Below are positions 1-5,578 of a stretch of DNA of 6,212 bases, in pieces (positions within the stretch are counted from its first letter, which is position 1; the number at the start of each line of letters is the position of its first letter). Source of the stretch: Dethiosulfatibacter sp. GTDB lineage: Bacteria; Bacillota; Clostridia; Tissierellales; Dethiosulfatibacteraceae. The notes beneath the pieces are model-generated. The model was not told the DNA's origin. It made no database searches and was given only the letters and a program-made list of their open reading frames with translations. The position numbers and the translations under genes were made by a program. Location of the stretch: positions 1 to 6,212 of the forward strand of contig JAUVAG010000076.1 in the NCBI GenBank assembly GCA_030591825.1. The letters run 5' to 3'.

Positions 1-2
1 GT

Positions 3-278
3 ATCTATGATGAAGCCGCCGGAGTTGAAACAAGGGGAAGATTTTTAATAGATCCTGACGGAAACGTTCAGGCGTTTGAGGTTCTTACACCTCCTGTTGG
101 AAGAAATGTAAGTGAAACTCTTAGACAGATACAGGCATTCCAGCTTGTAAGAGAATCAAAAGGTTCGAAGGCTACTCCATCTGGATGGAAACCTGGTAAG
201 AAGGTTCTTAATCCAGGACCGGACCTTGTGGGTAATGTATGGAAAGAATGGAAAGTTTCAGAAGCTTTTGAAGACTAA
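3..278 (+). CDS. Peroxiredoxin (AhpC/Prx1 type), C-terminal 91 residues, 5' partial
   Basis: The reading frame enters from the left edge and ends at TAA 276-278. It encodes a cytoplasmic thiol peroxidase that reduces hydrogen peroxide and organic peroxides. The visible part has the AhpC/Prx1 signatures: GRFLIDPDG early, the helix around NVSETLRQIQAFQ, and the C-terminal arm SGWKPGKKVLNPGPDLVG. The catalytic N-terminal cysteine (or selenocysteine) lies outside the window. In classical 2-Cys AhpC the arm reads Cys-Pro-x-x-Trp; here the matching place is ATPSGW, with Thr instead of the resolving Cys, and the visible 91 residues contain no cysteine at all. The protein therefore cannot use the usual intersubunit disulfide. 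It may be a 1-Cys enzyme or an atypical form with the second redox residue close to the first, as described for the selenoprotein PrxU of Eubacterium acidaminophilum. It converges on the hyd operon and ends at its own terminator. The family is certain; the subtype is open. Confidence 0.93.
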   Translation: MYDEAAGVETRGRFLIDPDGNVQAFEVLTPPVGRNVSETLRQIQAFQLVRESKGSKATPSGWKPGKKVLNPGPDLVGNVWKEWKVSEAFED

Positions 279-290
279 TTGAATAAATGT

Positions 291-318
291 AAAAAACCTC
301 CATTATTGGAGGTTTTTT
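291..318. terminator. Bidirectional intrinsic terminator between the peroxiredoxin gene and hydF
   Basis: AAAAAACCTCC (291-301) and GGAGGTTTTTT (308-318) form a perfect 11-bp stem around the loop ATTATT. Both strands end the stem in a run of six T, so it can stop the rightward peroxiredoxin transcript (13 nt after its stop codon) and the leftward hyd transcript coming from 391. Confidence 0.93.
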
Positions 319-345
319 GATATTTGTGAGGCTTTGTATATTTTG

Positions 346-367
346 ATGGAAGTGTGCAGACTTCCAT
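346..367. other. Small perfect hairpin in the 3' region of the hyd mRNA
   Basis: ATGGAAGT (346-353) pairs perfectly with ACTTCCAT (360-367) across a 6-nt loop, 24 nt past the hydF stop codon on the minus strand. It lacks a T run on either side, so it is not a convincing terminator by itself. It may mark or protect the 3' end of the hyd mRNA ahead of the main terminator. The pairing is seen directly; the role is inferred. Confidence 0.5.
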
Positions 368-390
368 GGGTAGGACTATATTGTTTTCGG

Positions 391-1599
391 CTACCTGGTA
401 AAACCGTTATCTGTAAATATTTCAATACTCCTGTCAAGGATGCCGTTTATATAAGCAAGTACTATGCCATAGTTTGTGATAGGCACTTTTGCCTCGTCGC
501 AAATATGGATTCTTGTCATCATTGTTTTTTTGTTGAGCATGCATGATCCACAGTGGATAATCAGATCGTAGTCTGAAACATCATCGGCAAAGTCGTGTCC
601 TGCACTGAAGGTGAAGTCAAGTTTAAGTCCCAGTTTTTTTTCTAGAAGCTTTGGAATCTTAACCCTTCCAATATCTTCATGGGAGGTGTTGTGGGAGCAG
701 CTTTCCGATATTAGAATCTTGGAGTTTTCCCTCAGGCTTTCCATTGCATGGATTCCCTTTGTGAAGGATTTTAAATCTCCCTTGTGTCTTGCAAAGACTA
801 TTGAAAATGATGTAAGCATTATGTTATAGGGTACAATCTTGGATACTTCCTTGAAGGCTTGAGAATCCGTAATCACAAGGTCAACATCGTAGTTCATATC
901 CTTTAGTGAATCTTCAAGTTCAGTGTCTCTTACTACATATGACTTTATGCCGTGGTCGAGACAGTCCCTTATGAGCTGGACCTGAGGCAGTATTATCCTT
1001 CCCTTTGGAGCTTCTGAATCAATGGGAACAACCATTATAACCTTGCTATTGTATGGAAGTATGTCTCCTATTATTGCAGGATCCTTTTCTGATTCCTTTA
1101 AACTGTCGATGAGTCTGTCTTTGAAAAATAAAATGCTTTTCCTGTCATGGGCCGACAAAAAGGATGCATCAGGATATGTTGACTTAAGTTCCCCTATCTT
1201 CTCCTCTGTAATCATGTCAGTTTTGTTCACAACCGTTATATGCGGAATTTTGAATTTCTTGAAATCCTCAACAGTCTTTTCGTATTCATTGTCACTATTT
1301 TCAGTACCGTCAACTACATAGATGGCTATATCAGTTCTATGCAGTATTTTTTTGCTCTTTTCCATCCTCTTTTCACCAAGGATGCTATTGTCATTGAGAC
1401 CAGCAGTATCTATGAAAACCACAGGGCCGAATGGTATTAGTTCCATAACCTTTGATACTGGATCTGTTGTGGTTCCCCTTATTTCCGATACCAGTGATGT
1501 TTCTTGTTCAGTAATTGCATTCAAAAGGGACGATTTACCCGCATTAGTCTGTCCGTATATTCCTATATGAAGTCTGTTTGCGCTTGGAGTTGTATTCAT
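391..1599 (-). CDS. hydF: [FeFe]-hydrogenase maturation GTPase HydF
   Basis: Cytoplasmic scaffold that receives the 2Fe precursor made through HydG and HydE and delivers it to apo-hydrogenase HydA. An alternative start at 1602 gives 403 residues (numbering used here). The G domain shows the P-loop GQTNAGKSS (17-25), switch GTTTDP (43-48), DTAG (65-68) and NKTD (126-129). The C-terminal cluster domain has CSH (C302, H304) and HCGSC (350-354), the CxH...HCxxC set that binds the [4Fe-4S] cluster. Length is normal for HydF and no key residue is missing. Two ATGs are adjacent. AGGAGG at 1610-1605 leaves only 2 nt before the ATG at 1602 but 5 nt before the one at 1599, so I prefer 1599 (402 residues). 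It is the last gene of the operon, 9 nt after the hydG stop, and relies on that operon's transcript. It ends with TAG 393-391 and is followed by a two-way terminator. Confidence 0.97.
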   Translation of the reverse strand: MNTTPSANRLHIGIYGQTNAGKSSLLNAITEQETSLVSEIRGTTTDPVSKVMELIPFGPVVFIDTAGLNDNSILGEKRMEKSKKILHRTDIAIYVVDGTENSDNEYEKTVEDFKKFKIPHITVVNKTDMITEEKIGELKSTYPDASFLSAHDRKSILFFKDRLIDSLKESEKDPAIIGDILPYNSKVIMVVPIDSEAPKGRIILPQVQLIRDCLDHGIKSYVVRDTELEDSLKDMNYDVDLVITDSQAFKEVSKIVPYNIMLTSFSIVFARHKGDLKSFTKGIHAMESLRENSKILISESCSHNTSHEDIGRVKIPKLLEKKLGLKLDFTFSAGHDFADDVSDYDLIIHCGSCMLNKKTMMTRIHICDEAKVPITNYGIVLAYINGILDRSIEIFTDNGFTR

Positions 1600-1604
1600 C
1601 ATAA

Positions 1605-1610
1605 CCTCCT
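1605..1610 (-). promoter_or_regulatory. hydF Shine-Dalgarno overlapping the hydG stop codon
   Basis: The minus strand reads TAGGAGGTTATGATG. The TAG (1611-1609) that ends hydG is part of the AGGAGG that starts hydF. A ribosome finishing hydG thus stands on the hydF ribosome site, which predicts termination-reinitiation coupling. The spacing also favours the second of the two tandem ATGs. Confidence 0.85.
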
Positions 1611-2985
1611 ATATATAAAAATCTCTTTTTCCTTCAATAATCTTTTCTAGCTTGTCCTGAACGAAAATTTTGTGTTTTTCATCGGTCATAAAGGCGACTT
1701 CATCCTTGACCAGATTTTCACCAATTGTTTTCAGCTCATTGTCGCCGTAGTCAAGTACATACTCCATTAATGTCATGAGTGCATTTGGAGTACAGGAAGT
1801 GCTTATCTTACCCTGCTTTGCAAGGTCCATCATAACGTCTCCAGTTCTTCCAGAACGGTAGCATGCAGTACAGTAGCTAGGAATGAATCCGCTACCTACT
1901 AGTGATTTTACTATTTCCAGCGGAGATCTTTCATCTGAAAGCTGGAACTGTCCTATATCTTTTCCTTCCTCTTTTTCCTTGTAGCCACCAACGCCAGTAC
2001 ATGAACCTGCGCTTAGTTGGCTGATGCCGTAATTAATGAGTTCTTCCCTGATTTCAGCTGTTTCCCTTGTGGATAGTATCATTCCGGTGAAAGGAACTGC
2101 AAGTCTAATGATTGCCGTAAGCTTCTTGAAATCATCATCGCTGATAGCGTGTGGATATTCGTCCAGGCTCATTCCCTCTGCCTTTTTAAGTCTTGGAACC
2201 GAGATTGTGTGGAAGCCAACATTGAATTCTTTTTCCAGATGTTCATTGTGGAGCATTAGAGCCATGACTTCAAATTTATAGTCGCTTAGACCGAAAAGTA
2301 CTCCTCCACCAACATCGTCTATTCCAGCTTCCATTGCCCTGTCAAATGCAGTTAGGTGGTAGTCATAATTTCCCTTAATTGAATCGGGATGAACAGCTTC
2401 GTATGTTGGTTTGTAGTAGGTTTCCTGGAATAGTATATAGGTTCCTATTTCCTTATCCTTAAGTTTTTTGTAGTTTTCAACTGTAGTAGCTGCTATGTTA
2501 ACATTTATTCTTCTGATATTTCCATTCTTGTTTTCCGTTGAATATATAGTATCTATTGACTCAAGTATGTATTCAATTGGACAATTGTAGTCATCTTCTC
2601 CTACTTCAAGGGCAAGCCTCTTGTGGCCAAGATCTTCAAGTATTCTTACTTCCTGTCTTATTTCATCCTGAGTAAGTTTTTTTCTGTTGAACTTGTTTTT
2701 ACATTGGTATCCGCAGTAGGTACAGTTGTTTACACAGTAGTTTGAAATATATAGTGGTGCAAATAGTACGACTCTTTTGCCGTATATTTTTCTTTTTATT
2801 CTTCCGGCAGTTTCAAAAACCTTTTGCATAATATCCTTGTCTTCCGTGTTTAAAAGCTTTGCAATTTCAATATGTGTAAGTCCTTTTAACTCTTCTGCCT
2901 TCTCTAGTATTTTAAGTATTTCCTCTCTATTTGATTCCTTTCCTTTTTCAAGTACCTCATTGATATATTCGTGATTAATAAACAT
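1609..2985 (-). CDS. hydG: [FeFe]-hydrogenase maturase HydG, radical SAM tyrosine lyase
   Basis: Radical SAM enzyme that cleaves L-tyrosine into p-cresol and dehydroglycine, then makes CO and CN- and a cysteine-bound Fe(CO)2CN synthon for the H-cluster. With the start at 2985 the protein has 458 residues. The radical SAM cluster motif is C84-x3-C88-x2-C91 (NYCVNNCTYCGYQC region). The HydG-specific auxiliary cluster motif C372-x2-C375-x22-C398 is intact near the C terminus, so the CO/CN-forming site should work. The open frame extends to an ATG at 3030, inside hydE. I choose 2985 because GGAGG at 2997-2993 sits 7 nt upstream and the protein then begins MFINHEYINEVL, like known HydG starts. The 5' end overlaps the hydE stop by 11 nt. 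ThiH (tyrosine lyase of thiamine synthesis) is related but lacks the auxiliary cluster motif. Confidence 0.97.
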   Translation of the reverse strand: MFINHEYINEVLEKGKESNREEILKILEKAEELKGLTHIEIAKLLNTEDKDIMQKVFETAGRIKRKIYGKRVVLFAPLYISNYCVNNCTYCGYQCKNKFNRKKLTQDEIRQEVRILEDLGHKRLALEVGEDDYNCPIEYILESIDTIYSTENKNGNIRRINVNIAATTVENYKKLKDKEIGTYILFQETYYKPTYEAVHPDSIKGNYDYHLTAFDRAMEAGIDDVGGGVLFGLSDYKFEVMALMLHNEHLEKEFNVGFHTISVPRLKKAEGMSLDEYPHAISDDDFKKLTAIIRLAVPFTGMILSTRETAEIREELINYGISQLSAGSCTGVGGYKEKEEGKDIGQFQLSDERSPLEIVKSLVGSGFIPSYCTACYRSGRTGDVMMDLAKQGKISTSCTPNALMTLMEYVLDYGDNELKTIGENLVKDEVAFMTDEKHKIFVQDKLEKIIEGKRDFYI

Positions 2986-4036
2986 TGTTTGTCCTCCAGT
3001 CGACATAATCTCCTCTTCCCATGTCCACATATGAACCGGTAGAGTTTATTCTTTTTTCTATACATTGTCTGCAATGGGCAGCTTCGTCCCCTGTACAGAT
3101 CTTGTTTTCGTAGATTTCATATTTTTCTCTTACATTTGTGGGAGAAAGGTTTGGCATAACTACATTTGCCCCTGCCCGTATTGCCTTTTCTCTTCCCAGG
3201 CTGTCGATTGTTCCAAGTGCTGTTGTTGATGGCAGCAGAGCCTTTGGGATCATAAGCCTTGTTAGTGCAACCATCTTTAGGGTAAGCTCAACTGTCCCTC
3301 CACTGAAGTTTGCCAGGGGAGTTTCAGAATGAGGTATGAAGGGTCCTATTCCTATCATGTGGGGGTCAAGGTTTTTCAAGAATCTAAGGTCCTTCACAAG
3401 ATGTTTTGTTGTCTGTCCAGGAAGTCCTGTCATAAAGCCGGCACCTATCTGATAGCCTATTTCCTTCAAGTCCTTTAGGCATCTCACTCTGTTTTCATAG
3501 CTTGACCCGGGATGAAGGCTGTTGTAAAGGTCTTTGTCTGCAGTTTCGTGTCTCAGCAGGAATCTGTCGGCACCTGCATTAAAGTATTTCTTATAGCTTT
3601 CATAGGCTTTTTCACCAATTGAAAGGGTGATTGCCGCGGCAGGATAATTTGATTTAATGTTTGTTATTAATTTAACCAATTTGTCGTCTGTATAATAGGA
3701 ATCCTCTCCTCCTTGAAGGACGAAGGTCCTGTATCCAAGTTGGTATCCAGTTGAGCAGCAATCCAATATCTGCTCTTCTGTTAGCCTGTAGCGGTCAACA
3801 TTTTTGTTGTCCCATCTAAGTCCACAATACTTGCAGTTTAGTTTGCAGATATTTGTGAACTCCAGCAACCCTCTCATGTATATGCTTTTGTCGTAGTACT
3901 TTATTTTCTTCTCCAGTGATTTGCCGTAGAGGTATTCCAAAACCTTAGGATTATTGGATTCTATTAATTCCCCTAGTTTTGAATCATCCAGGTTTTCTCT
4001 TTCAAATAGGTAGTCTATATATGATAATTCTTTCAT
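2975..4036 (-). CDS. hydE: [FeFe]-hydrogenase maturase HydE, radical SAM enzyme
   Basis: Radical SAM enzyme of 353 residues in the biotin synthase-like group. It acts on the HydG Fe(CO)2CN-cysteine product during assembly of the 2Fe subcluster. The SAM cluster motif is C64-x3-C68-x2-C71 (ICKLNCKYCGLRW). LQGGED (107-112) and LPGQT (205-209) match the conserved SAM-binding strands of the family. A second, non-essential cluster motif is also kept: C314-x7-C322-x2-C325, with the same spacing as in the Thermotoga maritima enzyme and lost in many homologues. The start ATG (4036-4034) overlaps the stop of the upstream gene as ATGA, and AAGGA lies 6 nt upstream within that gene. PylB and BioB are distant relatives, but the neighbours and motifs make HydE secure. 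Confidence 0.96.
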   Translation of the reverse strand: MKELSYIDYLFERENLDDSKLGELIESNNPKVLEYLYGKSLEKKIKYYDKSIYMRGLLEFTNICKLNCKYCGLRWDNKNVDRYRLTEEQILDCCSTGYQLGYRTFVLQGGEDSYYTDDKLVKLITNIKSNYPAAAITLSIGEKAYESYKKYFNAGADRFLLRHETADKDLYNSLHPGSSYENRVRCLKDLKEIGYQIGAGFMTGLPGQTTKHLVKDLRFLKNLDPHMIGIGPFIPHSETPLANFSGGTVELTLKMVALTRLMIPKALLPSTTALGTIDSLGREKAIRAGANVVMPNLSPTNVREKYEIYENKICTGDEAAHCRQCIEKRINSTGSYVDMGRGDYVDWRTNNVY

Positions 4037-4287
4037 TTAAGTTCCTTTTTGGATATGGAAGTCTTGACTGTAACACCGTGGATTTTTCCAAGAAGTCCTG
4101 TAAAGGAGTTGATTTCGTCAAGTGTTCCTTTTACAGTAATGGAGATTACTGAAATTTTCTCTTCGCTGAGGGGTATTCCCATCCTTCCTATCACTATGCT
4201 TTTGTGTTGTGCAACAATTTCATTGAACTTGTGTGTAGCCGATTCCGGTTCATCTAGAACGGCTCCGATGATTGCAATCCTTAACAT
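4033..4287 (-). CDS. TM1266-family putative regulator of the [FeFe]-hydrogenase system
   Basis: Small protein of 84 residues, full length for the TM1266 family (iron-only hydrogenase system putative regulator), which has an ACT / NikR-C-like fold. Recognisable points are the N-terminal strand LRIAIIGAVL (2-11), RMGIP (35-39), the strand ISVISITVKGT (45-55) and the end TGLLGKIHGVTVK (63-75). No DNA-binding domain is present, so a direct transcription role is not shown; the family name comes mainly from its constant location beside hydE, hydG and hydF. Ligand and partner are unknown. The start at 4287 has GGAGG at 4298-4294, 6 nt upstream, followed by a run of A. It is the first gene of the operon and its TGA overlaps the hydE ATG, so the two are probably made in step. 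Confidence 0.92.
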   Translation of the reverse strand: MLRIAIIGAVLDEPESATHKFNEIVAQHKSIVIGRMGIPLSEEKISVISITVKGTLDEINSFTGLLGKIHGVTVKTSISKKELK

Positions 4288-4318
4288 TTTTTTCCTCCAG
4301 TATTAATGCGGTGTCTGA

Positions 4319-4421
4319 ATAATAATTGAATTTGTTCCTTACTCACTCGGCACAGTAATCCTCAATTGAAAAGGTTGATTATTGAACCTTGAATTCGAGA
4401 CCTCACAAATTCAATTATTAT
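4319..4421 (-). repeat. 103-nt hairpin element with perfect 17-bp arms in the hyd operon leader
   Basis: Positions 4319-4335 and 4405-4421 are a perfect 17-bp inverted repeat (AT-rich, ATAATAATTGAATTTGT on the plus strand). They enclose 69 nt. Inside is a second hairpin, AAGGTT (4371-4376) with AACCTT (4385-4390) and an 8-nt loop. It is lengthened by AATT/AATT and CTC/GAG pairs (4361-4367 with 4392-4399) around small internal loops. The rest, 4336-4360, is single-stranded or pairs elsewhere. The inner end lies 21 nt upstream of the Shine-Dalgarno of the TM1266 gene. I do not recognise the family. It could be a cis-acting leader RNA, a protein-binding hairpin, or a small palindromic mobile repeat. 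Only the pairing itself is certain. Confidence 0.7.
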
Positions 4422-4465
4422 CCTGTGTAGTTGAATACCTGGCTGTTAAAAAACTAGCTGGTATA

Positions 4466-4501
4466 CTAAAAATAAAAAACGGCTTCCTGGATAGGAAGCC
4501 G
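4466..4501 (-). terminator. Strong intrinsic terminator (minus strand) ending the ncRNA
   Basis: CGGCTTCCT (4480-4488) and AGGAAGCCG (4493-4501) make a perfect 9-bp GC-rich stem with a 4-nt loop. Read leftward, it is followed by TTTTTTATTTTTAG, a classic U tract. On the plus strand there is no T run after the stem, so the terminator works only leftward. It must end a minus-strand transcript starting to its right, and it lies between that transcript and the hyd operon. Confidence 0.93.
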
Positions 4502-4703
4502 ATGTAATCGTATCAAAATAGACATAGCTGTTTTGCAGCTTTGCTAAGGGCTTTCTACCAGAAAAGAAACTTCAAAGAAAAGGAAATTTTCCTTCACCTC
4601 TGAATAAAAGGTGCACTTTTATTCTTGTCTGTAAGATATTATTGTTATGCGACATGGTCGCTTGAATATTCATGGAAAAGGGTTCCTCGTCCATAAATAT
4701 CTT
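4480..4703 (-). ncRNA. Structured ncRNA of about 200 nt, possible raiA-family RNA
   Basis: The stretch between a good promoter and a strong terminator has no protein reading frame but folds well on paper. A 5' domain is closed by AAGATATT (4703-4696) with AATATCTT (4640-4633) and holds the hairpin GCGAC-CAT-GTCGC (4661-4649). A 3' domain is closed by AGACA (4630-4626) with TGTCT (4524-4520). It holds a 9-bp hairpin (4624-4616 with 4610-4602), a hairpin AAGGAA/TTCCTT (4594-4580), one near 4565-4548, and AGCTG/CAGCT (4540-4526). Last comes the terminator stem. Such a multi-branched RNA with its own promoter and terminator resembles independent ncRNAs such as raiA of Clostridia, in size and domain layout. 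The raiA name is a recollection-based guess (about 40%). 6S RNA is less likely because the fold is branched, not rod-like. A leader that controls the hyd operon is the other possibility. Confidence 0.65.
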
Positions 4704-4709
4704 GTTAAT

Positions 4710-4738
4710 AATTTAACAAAAATTGAGGGAATTGTCAA
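4710..4738 (-). promoter_or_regulatory. Sigma-A-type promoter for the ncRNA
   Basis: On the minus strand TTGACA (4738-4733) is a perfect -35 box. It is followed after exactly 17 nt by TAAATT (4715-4710), a fair -10 box (TATAAT consensus). The start of transcription is expected near 4703, exactly where the first RNA helix begins. This match between predicted start and first helix supports both calls. Confidence 0.75.
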
Positions 4739-4825
4739 GGGTTTATCAATAAATATTAAGGGTTCATATTTGCTGATAGCCTAATCGGTACTTTAAACTA
4801 TGAAAAAGCAATGATTTGAACCCTT
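4737..4825. repeat. AAGGGTT repeats around the ncRNA promoter
   Basis: AAGGGTT occurs at 4737-4743 and 4758-4764, 21 nt apart (about two helical turns), and inverted as AACCCTT at 4819-4825. The longer inverted pair is TAAGGGTTCA (4757-4766) with TGAACCCTTA (4817-4826), perfect over 10 bp. The first copy overlaps the -35 box of the ncRNA promoter. This is a candidate operator, but the third copy also forms part of a terminator loop, so chance is possible. Confidence 0.4.
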
Positions 4826-4846
4826 ATGGATTCAATCATTACTTTT
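4802..4846 (-). terminator. Terminator of the MerR-like pseudogene
   Basis: Right after the pseudogene stop (4850-4848) the minus strand reads AAAAG-T-AATGATTGAA. A 10-nt loop follows, then TTCAAATCATT-G-CTTTT, pairing with one bulge and one mismatch. It ends in CTTTTTC. This is a long AT-rich intrinsic terminator that still sits in its proper place behind a dead gene, and it separates that gene from the ncRNA promoter. Confidence 0.65.
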
Positions 4847-4847
4847 G

Positions 4848-5292
4848 TTATTTCTTGACCCTTTTTATTGGGATGACGACTCTTGTAATATGATCATCAA
4901 TGTTGTTTAAATCAACAGGAGAAATGATGAACTCATCTGAAGGATATCCGTCAATGACATACTTATTACTGTTTTTATTGATTTACTGGATCATTTTAAT
5001 ATAAGTATTTACTATAGTCGAATAGTCTCCAACATGTATATCCTTGTCGTATTCATTTAGTACACCTTTGTCGCAGTAATCTAGAATGTTAACACCTCTT
5101 TTTAATCGGGTTAGGAAGCTTTCTCCTGAATCATAGGATTTTTGTAATGAAATAATTTTTTCATCAATTTCATGGAATTTCTTCTGTATATTCAGGTTTA
5201 ATAAGTCCTATTTCATCGTAATAACGCAATGTCTTAATGGGGATGGTGCACTTTTTTGAAACTTCGCCTATTTTATAATATTCTTTGTTCAT
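4848..5292 (-). pseudogene. MerR-family regulator with GyrI-like domain, degraded
   Basis: Starting at ATG 5292, the frame encodes [14 protein letters not shown], then [16 protein letters not shown], an unmistakable MerR helix-turn-helix with its wing. It then hits TGA at 5172-5170 after 40 codons. In another frame from about 5187 the coiled-coil part resumes ([17 protein letters not shown]). This runs into HVGDYSTIVNTYIKMIQ and a TAA at 4985-4983, then ends with VIDGYPSDEF and RVVIPIKRVKK before TAA 4850-4848. The last pieces match the effector-binding GyrI-like domain. Compared with a two-domain MerR of this type (about 270 residues), the second half of the DNA-binding domain and the front of the GyrI-like domain are missing. 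At least one deletion, one frameshift and one nonsense change are present. It was divergent from the ammonia-lyase gene and may once have controlled it, but that link is inference. Confidence 0.88.
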
Positions 5293-5408
5293 TGCCGGTT
5301 ATCGCTCCCTGTATATTTTTGTACAATCAGAATGTTTCTTAATTATTGTATCAAAAAAACGAGCATCTTCAACAACACATAGTATGAATAAACGGTAATA
5401 TATTAAAT

Positions 5409-5443
5409 TAAAAACCCCTCTCCCCCTGCTGGATGGGTTTTTA
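5409..5443. terminator. Hairpin with A and T flanks, possible two-way terminator
   Basis: TAAAAACCC (5409-5417) pairs with GGGTTTTTA (5435-5443), 9 bp, across a pyrimidine-rich 17-nt loop. The T-rich arm is present on both strands, as in bidirectional terminators. It lies in the 286-bp space between the divergent MerR and ammonia-lyase remnants, where no intact gene remains. It could be the leftover terminator of a deleted gene. The rest of 5293-5578 shows no gene I can support. Confidence 0.45.
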
Positions 5444-5505
5444 TATTTTAAAGAAACATGTTCATATTTTTTTAAAAAAGCTATTGCCTCTCCTGTGACT
5501 GGATG
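5417..5505. repeat. Two-part direct repeat CCTCTCC-N5-CTGGATG, 70 nt apart
   Basis: CCTCTCC at 5417-5423 is followed after 5 nt by CTGGATG at 5429-5435. The same two 7-mers with the same 5-nt gap recur at 5487-5493 and 5499-5505, while the five middle bases differ at every position. Conserved flanks around a free centre look like binding half-sites or paired RNA segments. They lie upstream of the ammonia-lyase remnant and may be an old control region; no family is recognised. Confidence 0.45.
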
Positions 5506-5578
5506 AGATATATTTGAATTACGGCAACAACAGTTACAGAGTATAGACAATAAAAAAACAATAATGGAGGATTTAAAA

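Noticed and set aside
2985..3030. Longer HydG starting at 3030
   Set aside because: The extra 15 residues lie inside hydE and match no HydG N terminus I know, and a well-placed Shine-Dalgarno points to 2985.
4371..4390. tRNA T-arm look-alike (AAGGTTCAATAATCAACCTT on the minus strand)
   Set aside because: The loop has 8 nt, and no acceptor, D or anticodon arm can be drawn around it.
4462..4467. Plus-strand extended -10 box TGGTATACT
   Set aside because: No -35 box at a suitable distance, and the only thing downstream on that strand is the antisense of the ncRNA.
4480..4703. 6S RNA, RNase P RNA or small SRP RNA
   Set aside because: The fold is branched and not a long rod with a central bubble, and the characteristic core motifs of RNase P and SRP RNA are absent.
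5170..5172. In-frame TGA of the MerR-like gene as a selenocysteine codon
   Set aside because: The protein after it continues in a different frame, so reading through the TGA would not restore the gene, and the place is not a redox site.
5514..5547. Promoter for the ammonia-lyase remnant (TTGAAT with TATAGA)
   Set aside because: Spacing is 22 nt; with 17 nt the -35 would be TTACGG, a poor match. Not enough to call.
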